Origin: DATFVJ01 sp963851085
GTDB lineage: Bacteria; Actinomycetota; Actinomycetes; Streptosporangiales; Streptosporangiaceae
Reading direction: 5' to 3'
NCBI GenBank assembly: GCA_963851085.1
Contig: CAWKNX010000010.1
Coordinates: forward strand, 186,001-250,000
Length of the DNA: 64,000 bases
The notes under the pieces were generated by a model, which worked only from the letters and a program-made list of their open reading frames with translations, had not been told where the DNA came from and made no database searches. The translations under genes were made by a program, and so were the position numbers. Shown here piece after piece: positions 9,052 to 18,795 of this stretch (within the stretch, counting starts at the first letter, position 1; the number at the start of each line of letters is the position of its first letter).

Positions 9052-9779
9052 CCGGTTACGACGACCTGGAACGCCTCGGCCAAGTGGCCGTCCGGCAGAC
9101 CGGCTGCCACCGTGTTCGCGGCGATCCGCTCGCGCAGCCGTTCGGGAAGGGTTTCGGGGTCTTTGATCTGGCTCGTGTGGGCCCGCACCGCCGCGATCTT
9201 GCGGTCGAAGGCGGAGGTCACGTCGACATGGTGGCTGGTCTCGCGGGCCGGGCTGTTGAGCAGCCACGCCTCGGCCACGGTCCAGGCGCTGAGGCCTTCG
9301 CCGGCGAGATGGGGCAGCGCGAACGGGTTGCCGGCGTCGGGGTAGATGGCGGTCAGCGCGGCGGCGCCGGTGGCGAGGTGGTCGGGGTGGCAGCTGCGGA
9401 ACCGCTGCCAGTTCCATTCCGGGCTCCAGGTCAGCACCCGCTGGGGGCGGACCTGGCGGATGATCCGGACGAGGGTCTCGTGCAGGTCGCGGCTGGCTGG
9501 GCGCAGGCCGCCCTCGCCGAGGCCGAGGAATCGGATGTCGCTGACGCCGAGAATGGCCGCGGCGTCGTGCTGCTCGGCGCGGCGGATGTTGGGGATGTCG
9601 GCGCGGGGAATGGCCGGGTCGAAGCCGCCGGCGTTGCCGTCGGTGAGGACGCAGTAGGTGACCTCGATGCCCGCATCGCTCCAGTGGGCGATGGTGCCGC
9701 CGGCCCAGGACTCGGCGTCGTCGGGGTGGGCGACGATGACCAGCGCCCGCTCAACATCCCGGTCCGGCAACACTGCCAC
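9048..9779 (-). CDS. PIG-L/LmbE family deacetylase
   Basis: The 243-residue protein has the zinc-binding AHPDD motif at 17-21 and a second HPDH motif near 130, as in LmbE-like N-acetylglucosaminyl deacetylases (MshB, Mca and relatives). It probably removes an acetyl group from an amino-sugar conjugate in the cytoplasm. The sequence is complete and the family length is usual. A specific mycothiol role cannot be assigned. The gene is leftward, alone, and convergent with the decayed regulator. Confidence 0.9.
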   Translation of the reverse strand: MAVLPDRDVERALVIVAHPDDAESWAGGTIAHWSDAGIEVTYCVLTDGNAGGFDPAIPRADIPNIRRAEQHDAAAILGVSDIRFLGLGEGGLRPASRDLHETLVRIIRQVRPQRVLTWSPEWNWQRFRSCHPDHLATGAAALTAIYPDAGNPFALPHLAGEGLSAWTVAEAWLLNSPARETSHHVDVTSAFDRKIAAVRAHTSQIKDPETLPERLRERIAANTVAAGLPDGHLAEAFQVVVTG

Positions 9780-10104
9780 GGCTCACCCCCTTTCCACATC
9801 TGTTCTCCCGGTTGCGGTCTGACCTTATTCGCGCGCGTTGACACGTTCCGCCAGCCGCCGCGCCGGGCGTCGCGGTACGGCGGTTACCCACGCCAGCTGC
9901 TGCCCGGAGCGGTTGCGTCAGCAGATTGTCGCAAACGGCGGCCAGCGCCGCCCGGCAGGCCAGCCAGCGTCTTGGGTTGAGCACATGCGAGCCAGCAACC
10001 GCGGTAACGGAGCCCCGGCAGCGCTGCCGCGCGATCAGCCCCGTCTCTGGCAGGAGTCACGGTGGCCTCGCCGACCGAGGCGTTGACGGCGGCACGCCGG
10101 CATC
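9780..10104. other. Intergenic region, nothing recognised
   Basis: The 325-bp region lies between the leftward deacetylase start and a rightward hypothetical gene, so it should hold both promoters. No clear -10/-35 pair or repeat could be identified. Confidence 0.4.
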
Positions 10105-10614
10105 ATGACCGGTCAGGAACCGCGCGCTCCTGCAGGCGCCGCATCGCCGCCAGGCGCGGGCCCACCGCCCGGCTCAGGCGGAACCGGAACAATGCTGAGC
10201 GCGCTGATCGGCAAGCTCGGCGAACTGGCCGCCACCGCCGGGCAGGGCAAGCTGCTGACCCAACTCCACCGCATCACCGTCCTGCGGTTGCTGCGCCGGG
10301 CCGAATGTGCGCTTACCATCCGCGACGCCGCTGTCGGCAGCGGGCTGCGCATCTACACGGCAGAGGCCGCGCTGGAGTTCTTGCGCGAAAACGGGTTCGC
10401 GCTGCGGGATACCGCCACCCCGGCATGGAAGTATCGTGCAGCCCCTCAAACCCGCGCCTCGCTCCGGGTGGCCCGCCGGCGGACCCGGCAGGCCAGGCGC
10501 CGGGCGCGGCGGACAGCCCGCTGCGCGGACCCGGCGATCCGCCCCCCTGCCCGGGCCCGGGCGGCGACGCAGGCGCCGCTGACTGAGAAGAGGCTTCGCT
10601 GCCGTCATCGGTGA
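10105..10614 (+). CDS. Hypothetical protein with helical core
   Basis: Residues 30-110 (MLSALIGKLGELAATAGQGK, TVLRLLRRAECALTIRDAAV, AEAALEFLRENGFALRD) show strong coding bias and look like a small helical, possibly winged-helix, domain. The first 29 residues are Pro/Gly/Ala-rich, and the start could instead be the ATG at 10192. After about residue 112 the frame turns Arg-rich, while a neighbouring frame gives a typical Pro/Gly tail ending at 10586. A frameshift near 10440 is therefore possible. The family is not recognised. Confidence 0.4.
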   Translation: MTGQEPRAPAGAASPPGAGPPPGSGGTGTMLSALIGKLGELAATAGQGKLLTQLHRITVLRLLRRAECALTIRDAAVGSGLRIYTAEAALEFLRENGFALRDTATPAWKYRAAPQTRASLRVARRRTRQARRRARRTARCADPAIRPPARARAATQAPLTEKRLRCRHR

Positions 10615-10885
10615 CGCCGAGAGCGTGGTCACGCTTCGTAAGCGTCGGTGCGGTCTGGCGCGCACACGTAGCCGCCGTTCGGTACGTCTGCCTGGTTATC
10701 TGCAGGGTGGTCCTGGCCACGCCCGAACGGGGTAATCTGCGCGGGCATCCTGGTAGCTGTTCTGGTCAAGGAGCCGGGCGAGGCGACGCCGATGATACCC
10801 GTGCCTCTAACGGCGGCGGGCTCACCAGGCACAGATCGCGGCCATGTCCTGCGGGCCTGTCAGTCGCCGTAGGCTGAGGTGATGT

Positions 10886-11260
10886 TCACAGCAGTCGTGG
10901 CCGGTAAATGTCGGAGCGGTGCTAGATGGCCATGACGTCGACTCTGCGGCGCTGATCGTCGATGCGGTAATCATCCGGTAGTCGCTGCGGCGGTGCTGTG
11001 CAGTCTCTCCAGCCCGAGCCTGAGCGGCTTGCCGATCCGGTGCGGGCTGGCCGCCAGGGACCCGTACAGGAACTCCACCACCGCCGCGGCGACCTTCTCC
11101 GGCAGCCGGCCTAGCGTGCCGGCTGGCGGGGCTGTCTACGCAATCGCGTGGCCGTCCTCGCCCACCGGCCGGGGATCAGGCGCAGCGCTTGGTCCTTGCT
11201 CAGTACCGGCGCGTCTGCGACAGCGAGCTCGGCCAGGGCCTCGCGGATGTCGCCTGGGGC
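10886..11260 (-). pseudogene. Decayed YefM/Phd-RelE/ParE toxin-antitoxin locus
   Basis: Read leftward, 11260-11150 encodes GDIREALAELAVADAPVLSK, which resembles the C-terminus of a YefM/Phd antitoxin. It is followed by LGRLPEKVAAAVVEF and SPHRIGKPLRLGLERLHS, typical of a RelE/ParE toxin. The toxin then changes frame twice (RRSDYR, then DYRIDDQRRRVDVMAI) and has an in-frame TAG before HRSDIYRPRLL and the final stop. The antitoxin N-terminus is missing. The module is therefore inactive. Confidence 0.7.
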
Positions 11261-11363
11261 CGAACGGCCCGGCCAAGCGGGACCTCGGGCCGCAGCGCCC
11301 GCTGACGCCACAAGACAAGGCTGAAGAAACGAAACAGCCCCCGAATGGCGGAGGTGAATATAT

Positions 11364-11885
11364 ATGACAACCGGGAGGGGCCCGGCGAACAGTCGGGACG
11401 CGCTGCGGGCCTTGCCCAACCGCGAGTCCCCAGTCCCCGAGTTCGCTGCCCACGAGCGCGCCCTGCGGACGCTCAGCCCAGCCGAGTGCTTCGACCTGCT
11501 GGAACCGGGCGGCATCGGCCGCGTCGGGTTCACATCCGGAGACGGGATCATGATGCTGCCGGTCAACTTCGCCGTAACGGGAAAGACCATTGTCTTCCGC
11601 ACCGCACCGGACACGCTGCTGGCTCTGTACGCTAATGCCCAGGTCAGCTTCGAAGTCGACCGCCTCGACGAAGCGCTCCATGAAGGCTGGAGCGTCCTAG
11701 TGCATGGTCACGCGCACAAGGTCACTGATGAGCGTGAAGTGAAGCACCTTGAGGACAAGACGCACCTCGAGCCGTGGGCAGCCGGCGCCCGCGACGTGTA
11801 CGTGCGCATCGCGCCGATCCGGATCAGCGGGCGACGCATCCAGCCAAGCTGGGCCAGCCCCCTGGCGCCAGGCACGGAACCTTAG
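11364..11885 (+). CDS. Pyridoxamine 5'-phosphate oxidase-like flavin protein (NimA-like)
   Basis: The 173-residue protein has the split-barrel flavin-reductase fold of the PNPOx family. Segments include LSPAECFDLLEPGGIGRVGF, IMMLPVNFAVTGKTIVFRT, VSFEVDRLDEALHEGWSVL and VHGHAHKV. Such proteins bind FMN or F420 and often belong to stress or hypoxia regulons in actinobacteria. A GGAGGTGA ribosome site precedes the ATG. The gene is monocistronic. The substrate is unknown. Confidence 0.88.
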   Translation: MTTGRGPANSRDALRALPNRESPVPEFAAHERALRTLSPAECFDLLEPGGIGRVGFTSGDGIMMLPVNFAVTGKTIVFRTAPDTLLALYANAQVSFEVDRLDEALHEGWSVLVHGHAHKVTDEREVKHLEDKTHLEPWAAGARDVYVRIAPIRISGRRIQPSWASPLAPGTEP

Positions 11886-13070
11886 GCCGTCTGCCTTGAA
11901 CCAGCTGCGCCCTGCTAGCGGGTAACCGCAGCCGCCACCCCTGATTGCGTCGGCGGCCCCGGTACTCCAAGCCCCTGGTCGGATGGCCCCGGGGGAGTCA
12001 CACCCCTGTAGTGGGGGTACTGTCGGCACTCGCGGGTTCCAGGCTTGTGCTGCCTCGGCAAGGTCGGCGCGACTGATGTCCAGCGGCAAGAAATACCCGG
12101 CGGCCTGCCAGTCGCGGGTATCACGCGGCAGCCAGCCCGGCAGTGACTCATCGGAGGATGCTGCTGGCCCGCACCGCCACCCTGCTCCTGCGGGCCAGGA
12201 CGCTGCCCAGCGGCACGCCGAGCACCCGGCGCGCCGGGAGCCCGACCGCGGGCCTCCTCGCCCGCCGACCGCTGAGTCCGCCACTGGAGGGAGCTGCCAT
12301 GCTCGCCCACGACATCGCCGGCTGGCTGGGCATCCCGGCCGGGTCGTGATCGCCGTCATGGTCATGCGCAGGAAGGGAATGGCGCTGCGTGCCCGGCGCA
12401 AGCAGGCCCGTGTCGACCGTCGGCCAGCGCCCGGCCAGAGTCCACACCGCCGTGACCAGGCATCGTGCTGATCTCCAGGGTTCCAGGTAAGACCAGCGGC
12501 GCTGCGACCAAGCCCGCCTGTGTGAGCCCCGCGGACGCAGCCGCCCGCGACGATGGGGAGCATGTCTCGCCCAACTCGGTGTGCGACAGCTGACACGCAG
12601 CCGCCCGCGACGATGGGGAGCATGTCTCGCCCAACTCGGTGTGCCGGACACCGGGGGGTTCCATAGCGGGCGCCGGAATGAGTGATACAGGCGCGGCCGG
12701 CGATCACGGCACTAGGCGGGTCGCCGGCACATAGTCGTACGCATCCCGCCCCGCGCGCGGCACAGGAGTCAGGCGCGCTACGCAACGTGGTCAGCGGTCA
12801 TGTTGGCGACGCTCAAATAGCCGCCTAATTGGGCGGCGACAGCGCTCGCTGTGCTCTCTCTGGACGCCCTCAATGGCCGAATCTGACAGCTTCAACATTG
12901 GCGTTCCTGCCGTCGTTATGGCGCGCGGAGGACCGGCCGGGAGTACCAGCCGCTCGATCTGTCAGCCGGGCGGCACGTGAGGTTTGTCATGGGCGGCCCG
13001 GGCGGATGTCATCGGGACTGGTGATGGCGGGCACGGGCGGGCGCGCTGGTCCGCCGCGATGCTGGTTGGC
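11886..13070. other. Gene-poor region with degenerate coding traces
   Basis: No intact gene is convincing. Traces of former coding sequence include WQAAGYFLPLDISRADLAEA read leftward near 12.1 kb and MLAHDIAGWLGIPAGS read rightward at 12299. A 50-bp direct repeat at 12535-12644 is described separately. The stretch just before the ABC operon should hold its promoter. Confidence 0.45.
12535..12644. repeat. Two 50-bp direct repeats, 60-bp period
   Basis: Positions 12535-12584 recur identically at 12595-12644, separated by 10 bp. The unit contains GACGATGGGGAGCATG and CCAACTCGGTGTG. No protein explains it. It may be a recent slip duplication or a pair of regulatory sites. Confidence 0.9.
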
Positions 13071-14033
13071 ATGGACGACAGCGGCATTATCACGGTCAGG
13101 GATCTACGGCGCCGCTACGGCGGCCAGGGTGGGCGCGGCTTCGATGCGGTCGGGGGGGTCACCTTCTCGGTCCGCCGCGGGGAGCTCTTCGCGCTGCTGG
13201 GCACCAACGGGGCCGGGAAGACCTCCACGATGGAGGTGCTGGAGGGACTGGCGCCCCCTGCCGAGGGCACCGTGCGAGTGCTAGGCGCCGATCCCTACCG
13301 CGAGCGAGCCCGGATCCGGCGCCGGATGGGGATCATGCTCCAGGAGGGCGGGTTCCCCGCGGACCTGACGGTCGCGGAGACGGGTCGTATGTGGGCTGGG
13401 ACACTGACCGCGCCCCGACCGGTTGCCGAGGCGCTGGAACTGGTCGGCCTCAGCCACCGCGGCGGTGTCGTTATCAGATCGCTTTCTGGAGGCGAACGAC
13501 GCCGCCTGGATCTTGCGATGGCGATTCTCGGCCGCCCTGAAGTGCTGTTTCTGGACGAGCCCACCACCGGGCTGGATCCGGAAAGCCGCCGCCGCACGTG
13601 GCTGCTGATCCGCGAGCTGCTGGGATCGGGTATCACCGTCCTGCTGACCACCCACTACCTGGAAGAGGCGGAGGATCTGGCGGATCGCCTGGCGATCATG
13701 CACGAGGGCCAGATCGTGCGCATGGGTACCCCCGCGGAGGTCGCGGCCTCGCAGCCGGCCCGTATTTCCTTCGAGCTCCCCGAGGGCTCGCGCGAGCCGG
13801 TTCCCGAGCTGGCGGGGACGCGGGCCAGCGTCACCGGCCGAAGCGTGCGGCTGCAGACCCCGGACCTCCAGCGGACGCTGACCGCACTGCTGCAGTGGGC
13901 GAACTCCCGCGATCTGGTGCTGGGCGGCCTGGACGCCCGCTCGACCTCGCTGGAGGAGGCCTTCCACGCCGTGGCGACCTCCAGCAGCGAGCCAGCCAAC
14001 GTGCCCAACGACGGACAGGAAGTGGCGGCATGA
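13071..14033 (+). CDS. ABC transporter ATP-binding protein (DrrA/CcmA-like)
   Basis: The 320-residue ATPase has Walker A GTNGAGKT at 44-51, the signature LSGGERRRLDLAMAILGRP, Walker B VLFLDEPTTGLDPE and the switch TTHYLEEAEDLADR. A C-terminal extension of about 90 residues is typical of exporters of the DrrA/NatA type. It should energise the permease encoded next, whose ATG overlaps its stop codon by 4 bp. The ATG at 13071 (MDDSGIITVRDL) gives the usual family N-terminus. An in-frame start 29 codons upstream is less likely. Confidence 0.92.
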   Translation: MDDSGIITVRDLRRRYGGQGGRGFDAVGGVTFSVRRGELFALLGTNGAGKTSTMEVLEGLAPPAEGTVRVLGADPYRERARIRRRMGIMLQEGGFPADLTVAETGRMWAGTLTAPRPVAEALELVGLSHRGGVVIRSLSGGERRRLDLAMAILGRPEVLFLDEPTTGLDPESRRRTWLLIRELLGSGITVLLTTHYLEEAEDLADRLAIMHEGQIVRMGTPAEVAASQPARISFELPEGSREPVPELAGTRASVTGRSVRLQTPDLQRTLTALLQWANSRDLVLGGLDARSTSLEEAFHAVATSSSEPANVPNDGQEVAA

Positions 14034-14863
14034 ACGCCGCAATCATGACAGTAAGCAGTTCGACCACGAACAGTTCTAGGCAGTCGGTGCGCCGGTTCGC
14101 GGCCCTGGCCTGGGCGGAGGGGGTGCTGCTGCGGCGCAATCGCATCGCGCTGCTGACCGGCGTCGCCCTTCCTGCCGCCCTGGTCGTCTGGCTCAAGTCC
14201 TCCGGCCTTGACGCTGGCGGGCCCCGGGGCATGGCGGCGGCAATGCTGGTGACGTGGCTGGCGGCGTTCGCGCTGCTTGCTGCCGTGTATTACAACCTGG
14301 TGACAGCGATGGTGGCCCGCCGTGAAGAGCTGGTGTTTAAGCGGCTGCGCTCCGGCGAGATCACCGACGCCGAGATCCTGGCAGGGACGGCCGCGCCCGC
14401 CGTCGCGATCGCGTGGGTCCAGGTCGCGGTGGCCGCCGTGGCCGCGGGCGCCGCGTCTGGCATGGACCTGCGGGCTAATGCTCTGCTCGTGCTCGCCGCT
14501 GTGCTCCTGGGGACAACGGTGTTCGTGCTGCTGGCCGCGGTTACCACGGCGGTGACCCGGACGGTGGAATTGGCGCAGGTCACGACGCTGCCGGTGCTGA
14601 TGCTCTCATTGGTGTTCAGCGGCATGCTGTTCCCGCTGGCCACGCTGACCGAGCCGCTGCGGTCGGTCGGCCAGGCACTGCCGCTGACGCCGGTCGTGGA
14701 ACTGATGCGGCTCGGCCTGACCGCAACGGCAGCCGACGGCCATCACCTCGGCCTGGCCGCGACGTTCGGCGCGGCAGTCATCCCGGTTCTCGTGCTCGCG
14801 GCCTGGATCGCGGCGGGCACCTGGGCCGCGCGGCGCTGGTTCCGCTGGGAACCGCGGCATTGA
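14030..14863 (+). CDS. ABC-2 type transporter permease
   Basis: The 277-residue membrane protein has about six transmembrane segments in the ABC-2 layout. The motif MLSLVFSGMLFPLATLTEPLRSVGQALPLTPVVELMR is the family signature (residues about 190-230). It begins inside the ATPase stop codon (ATGA) and is the export channel partner. The two-component system genes follow within 25 bp, so the transporter may answer to a signal such as a lipid or an antimicrobial, as in other DrrAB/LiaRS-like sets. The substrate is not inferable. Confidence 0.92.
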   Translation: MNAAIMTVSSSTTNSSRQSVRRFAALAWAEGVLLRRNRIALLTGVALPAALVVWLKSSGLDAGGPRGMAAAMLVTWLAAFALLAAVYYNLVTAMVARREELVFKRLRSGEITDAEILAGTAAPAVAIAWVQVAVAAVAAGAASGMDLRANALLVLAAVLLGTTVFVLLAAVTTAVTRTVELAQVTTLPVLMLSLVFSGMLFPLATLTEPLRSVGQALPLTPVVELMRLGLTATAADGHHLGLAATFGAAVIPVLVLAAWIAAGTWAARRWFRWEPRH

Positions 14864-14886
14864 GCGGGACGTGACAGGCTGATGAC

Positions 14887-16206
14887 GTGATGTCGATATG
14901 GCGGCGCTGGAATGATCGGAGCAGTCCCGAGCGATTCGACTTCTTTATCCGGGTCAGCCTGTACGCGACGCTGTTAGTTTTCGAGCCCTTCGCGGTGCTA
15001 AGTCTCGCCGGGGGACAGCAGCAGGTCCGGGTGCCTGGCCTGGCCGTATTCCTGCTGCTGTGCGTGGCGCAGGTGGCCGTATGCATCGCGCTGCTGCACG
15101 TCGGCCTGTCTTATTACCTGGGCAGGGGGCCCCGGCCGAAGAGGTGGCTGGTCGCCACGGCCATCGCGCTTACCGCGGCTGGCTTGCCTTCGGCAGCCGC
15201 GGCGTTCCCGGCCTTCACCCGCCCCTCGGTGAGCGCGTTCCCGGTGAGCATGCTCGTGGCCATACTCTTCGGCGGCGCGCTGACGATGGCGCTCGCGCCG
15301 CTGCTGCGCCCGCCCGCGCTGCTCGCCCTGATCCTCGCGGGCGCGGCCGTGGCCAGCGGCTTGTCCGCCAGCATCGGGGGAGCCGGCGTCGGGGCCCACG
15401 GACAGGCGCTGGTCGGGTCATTCTTGATCTATGTCCTCTTCGTCGGCGGCGTCGCCGCGGTCACCGGCCGTGCATCGGCGTGGACGCTGCGGATCATGTG
15501 GGAACTCGACAGCTCCCGGACCGCGCACGCACGCCTGTCAGTCGCCGAGGAACGGCTGCGCTTCGCCCGCGACCTGCATGACGTGCTCGGCCGGAACCTT
15601 TCCCTGATCGCGGTGCAGAGTGAGCTCGCCGCGCAGCTGGCGCGTGACTGCGGCGAGGACGCCGCAGAGAGCATGCTCGAGGTGCGCCGGATTGCCCACG
15701 AGTCGCTGCGCGAGATGCGAGCGGTCGTCCGCGGCTACCGCACCGCCGACCTCGGCTCCGAGCTGGCCGGCGCCCAGGCGGTGCTGCGGTCGGCCGGGGC
15801 GAGCTGCCGCGTCATCGGCGACGCGGCGGGCCTTTCCCCCGACGTGCAGGAAGCCCTGGGCTGGGTAGTGCGCGAGGGCACCACCAACGTCATCCGCCAC
15901 AGCGACGCCACCGCCTGCACGATCGAGCTCTACGTCGTGGACTCGCCGGGCACTGCCCGCACGGTGACGCTCAGCATGGAAAACGATCGCGCGCGCACGA
16001 CGGGAGCCGACGCCAGGGCCGGCGGCAGCGGCCTGCGCGGGCTCGGCGAGCGGCTGTCCAGCCTGGGGGGCACCATCACCACCCAGCAACCGAGCGGCGG
16101 TCACTTCCGGCTGGAAGCCAGTCTGCCCGCCTGCGCTGCCGCGGCGGCGCTGCCAGCTCCGCGCGAGCACGGCACCCGCATCGGCACAGACAAGCCCGCG
16201 TCATGA
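14887..16206 (+). CDS. Sensor histidine kinase, HisKA_3 (NarL/DesK-type)
   Basis: The 439-residue protein has about six N-terminal membrane segments (residues 20-195), a short linker and a HisKA_3 domain. The phospho-acceptor His231 is in RDLHDVLGRNLSL. A HATPase_c domain follows, with the N-box near VVREGTTNVIRHSDA and the G-box GGSGLRGLGERL. It should phosphorylate the adjacent NarL-type regulator. The start can be GTG at 14887 or ATG at 14890. The architecture resembles DesK/LiaS-like membrane sensors. The ABC transporter upstream is the likely output or sensory partner. Confidence 0.93.
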   Translation: MMSIWRRWNDRSSPERFDFFIRVSLYATLLVFEPFAVLSLAGGQQQVRVPGLAVFLLLCVAQVAVCIALLHVGLSYYLGRGPRPKRWLVATAIALTAAGLPSAAAAFPAFTRPSVSAFPVSMLVAILFGGALTMALAPLLRPPALLALILAGAAVASGLSASIGGAGVGAHGQALVGSFLIYVLFVGGVAAVTGRASAWTLRIMWELDSSRTAHARLSVAEERLRFARDLHDVLGRNLSLIAVQSELAAQLARDCGEDAAESMLEVRRIAHESLREMRAVVRGYRTADLGSELAGAQAVLRSAGASCRVIGDAAGLSPDVQEALGWVVREGTTNVIRHSDATACTIELYVVDSPGTARTVTLSMENDRARTTGADARAGGSGLRGLGERLSSLGGTITTQQPSGGHFRLEASLPACAAAAALPAPREHGTRIGTDKPAS

Positions 16207-16808
16207 TCCGCGTGCTCCTCGCCGACGACGAGAACCTCATCCGCTCCGCGCTGGCTTCCCTGCTGGGCATCCAGGACGACCTGGAGGTCGTGGCCCAGGC
16301 CTCCTCCGGCGACGAGGCCCTCGCGATGGCCCGCCGGTACCGCCCCGACGTGGCAGTGCTGGATCTGCAGATGCCCGGCCTGGACGGGATCGCCGTCGCC
16401 CAGGCGCTGGTCAGCGAGCTGCCGGCCTGCGCCAGCCTGATCCTGACCAGCTACGGACGGCCCGGGCACCTCAAGCGGGCACTCGCCGCCGGAGTGCGCG
16501 GCTTCCTGCCGAAGACCGTCTCGGCCCAGATACTGGCCGATGTGGTCCGCACCGTCCACCGCGGCGGCCGCTACGTCGACCCCGAGCTCGCCGCCGACGC
16601 CATTGCCGCCGGAGACAGCCCGCTCACCTCCCGCGAGGCCGACGTCCTCGAACTGGCGGCAGGCGGCGCCCCCGTCGAGGAAATCGCGCGGCGCGCAGCC
16701 CTGACACCCGGCACCGTCCGCAACTACCTGTCCTCGGCAGCCGCCAAACTCGGCGCGGCCAACCGCCACGAGGCGGCCCAGCTGGCACGCTCCCGCGGCT
16801 GGATCTGA
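16203..16808 (+). CDS. NarL/LuxR-family response regulator
   Basis: The 201-residue protein has a receiver domain with Asp8/Asp9, the phosphorylation site Asp54 in VAVLDLQMPG and Lys in GFLPKT. It ends in a GerE/LuxR helix-turn-helix (LTSREADVLELAAGGAPVEE, TPGTVRNYLSSAAAKLGAAN). The ATG overlaps the kinase stop codon by 4 bp. It closes a four-gene operon and probably activates that operon. Confidence 0.94.
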   Translation: MIRVLLADDENLIRSALASLLGIQDDLEVVAQASSGDEALAMARRYRPDVAVLDLQMPGLDGIAVAQALVSELPACASLILTSYGRPGHLKRALAAGVRGFLPKTVSAQILADVVRTVHRGGRYVDPELAADAIAAGDSPLTSREADVLELAAGGAPVEEIARRAALTPGTVRNYLSSAAAKLGAANRHEAAQLARSRGWI

Positions 16809-18036
16809 CCGCACGGGCGACGGCCAGCCTGCGCACTGGGCTGCCGTGCCTGCCGTCCCTGCTGTGAGATCAGGAAGGCCGGACCCGCCGCAGAGGAAAC
16901 AGAGCCGCTCACTTTCGACCCGATGCCATGGCCAGGCGCTCCGCTATTGCCCCTTGATCGCCTCGCCGATCAGGGCCACGGCGCTTGAGCTGCGGGGCCC
17001 AGGATCAGATGATCACCCGCCGCGCCGGCAACGGCAAGGGCCGGACACTTTGCCCGGTAAGAGCGGGTAGCCCATGGTTGTCTCCCGCGTGATAGCCACG
17101 GACTGCGACGGTCGGAGCGAACAGAACACGCGCTCCATAATCCGGCGGGTGATGACCCGCCTGGTTCCGGCGGAGAGGTTCGGAATAACGAACAGGCATC
17201 TGCGCGGCCCGCACCGAGTCGGCAGGGAGGATGTGGTGCGTTCACCAGCCGTCGCCGCCGAGCAGAAGATCACGGTCTCGGCGGTGCTCAAAATGGGTGA
17301 CGCCGCGTGTTCGTAGCGGGTGACGCATGTGACAATCCGGGAAGGGGCTGGCGCTGCATCGCATGCCATGGCGGTTGGCGCCTTTGCCGGGGTCCGCGCG
17401 CGTTACCGGTGGCGAGCGCGACGGATCGACTCGTGCTTCCGCGCAGCCCGCCGCTGGTTCTGGCGCTTCTGGCGGGCCTGGCGGAGGCGTGATCGCGCCG
17501 ACACGAGCTCGTCGTTGACATTGACCACAACGCCATGGGTCAGCACACGCCAGGCCGGCGGGCCTGGCATGTGTGTCGGGATAGTCCTGAGTGAGCCGCC
17601 GCAGATCGGCGGTCGGGGCCCGCAGCAGCTCGAACGAGCCGTGGCACGGACAGACCGGCAGGGCAGCCGACCCGCGGATCGGCGGAGCCGAGCCGACTGC
17701 GCACGTTGTCGGGATCCATGTCGCGCATGCCGGTCATGCTCCCGCGCTTGGCTGAAACGGTTCACCCATTTTCCGGGGCCTGGTTTACCGCGCTTCGCGC
17801 GGGGCGGCACTTCCCCGAGACCAGGTCCGGTGAGCCGTTGACGTCGCTGGCGGGAACATCAACCCCTCGAACGCATGCGGGGCCAGCGGAGGTCAGCATC
17901 CGTCACCTGGCCACCCACCCACGTGGAGCAAGGGAGCGGGAAGCAGTTCTCCGGCGACACAACACGGGGAAGCAGGCGGTAGCCCTGGCCATAATCCTCA
18001 TCTCAGCCATCGGTGCCCGTGTTGGCCGACAATCGT
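16809..18036. other. 1.2-kb region without an intact gene
   Basis: Several frames are open on both strands, but none has consistent codon bias across its length. Leftward traces such as CPCHGSFELLRAPTADLRRL at about 17.65 kb suggest an eroded gene that I cannot name. The region separates the two-component operon from the lower-GC regulator/SDR block. Confidence 0.4.
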
Positions 18037-18795
18037 CTACCACATATTTTGGCCACCATCGACCACTATCTTTTGCCCGGTTATGTAACGGGACTCACTG
18101 GCCAGCATAAGCATGACGGCGTCTGCGACGTCCTCTGGCCGGCCGAGCCGTCCTAGCGGAACGGCTTCCTCCCGCGTACGGCGCGACGCTGGATCATCTA
18201 GCCCAAAGCGCCGCTCTGTTTCCTCCGTCACGGTAAGGCCCGGGATGATCGTATTGACCCGGATCTTCGGCCCCAGTTCGAGCGCCAGGCACTGAGTCAT
18301 GACCATGAGACCTGCCTTGGATGCACAAGTATTCACACCGTTGCGCCGTCCTCTGATGCCGGTCGATGCGCCGATGTTAAGTATCACTCCGCCATCTTTT
18401 TGCCGTAGCATCTGGCGAGCTGCGTGCTGGGTAACGAGAAAAGCACCCTTCAAATTGACGTCAACTACCCTGTCCCACTCATCCTCGGTCATTTCCAAGG
18501 CGGGCCTGTCGATGACGCGCGCCGCATTGTTGACAAGAACGTCGAGCCTGCCGAAAGCATCGGTCGCTTGTTCTACGAGAGCGGAAGCTGCATCTGCATT
18601 ACTGACGTCGGCCTTCACCAGCACGGCACTGGGGTCGATTTGCCGGCACAAGCTGAGAGCTGCTGCCGCCTGCTCGTCATTGGCGGAGTAGTTCAGCGCC
18701 ACCCTGTATCCTGAGCGCAGCAGGCTGACCGCTATAGCCCTGCCGATTCCGCTGGAGCTTCCCGTAACAATTGCGGCAGGCTGCGTGCTGGGCAT
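18037..18795 (-). CDS. SDR-like protein lacking the catalytic Ser and Tyr
   Basis: The 252-residue protein has the classical FabG-like SDR fold. TGSSSGIG is at 11-18, NNAA at 89-92, Asn114 in NLKGAF, and the C-terminus is GQKIVVDGGQN. The active-site YxxxK reads TCASK, so Thr156 replaces the Tyr while Lys160 is kept. The position 13 residues before it, normally Ser, is Ala143, although Ser144 is adjacent. Oxidoreductase activity is therefore doubtful and a regulatory or binding role is possible. Its ATG overlaps the stop codon of the HTH-TPR gene by 4 bp, so the two are co-translated. Third-position GC is lower than in the neighbours. Confidence 0.88.
   Translation of the reverse strand: MPSTQPAAIVTGSSSGIGRAIAVSLLRSGYRVALNYSANDEQAAAALSLCRQIDPSAVLVKADVSNADAASALVEQATDAFGRLDVLVNNAARVIDRPALEMTEDEWDRVVDVNLKGAFLVTQHAARQMLRQKDGGVILNIGASTGIRGRRNGVNTCASKAGLMVMTQCLALELGPKIRVNTIIPGLTVTEETERRFGLDDPASRRTREEAVPLGRLGRPEDVADAVMLMLASESRYITGQKIVVDGGQNMW

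Noticed and set aside
12002..12018. ACCCC-N6-GGGGGT palindrome resembling a CsoR/copper operator
   Set aside because: No copper gene or CsoR homologue is near and the spacing does not fit well.
11697..12785. Long leftward open frame of 362 codons
   Set aside because: It crosses the PNPOx gene antisense and the 50-bp direct repeat (which makes a duplicated peptide). Composition is not protein-like. High GC makes long antisense frames common.
13009..13026. TCATC-N5-TGGTGATG upstream of the ABC operon
   Set aside because: It resembles the regulon element but lacks the CC/GG core, so it is too weak to include.
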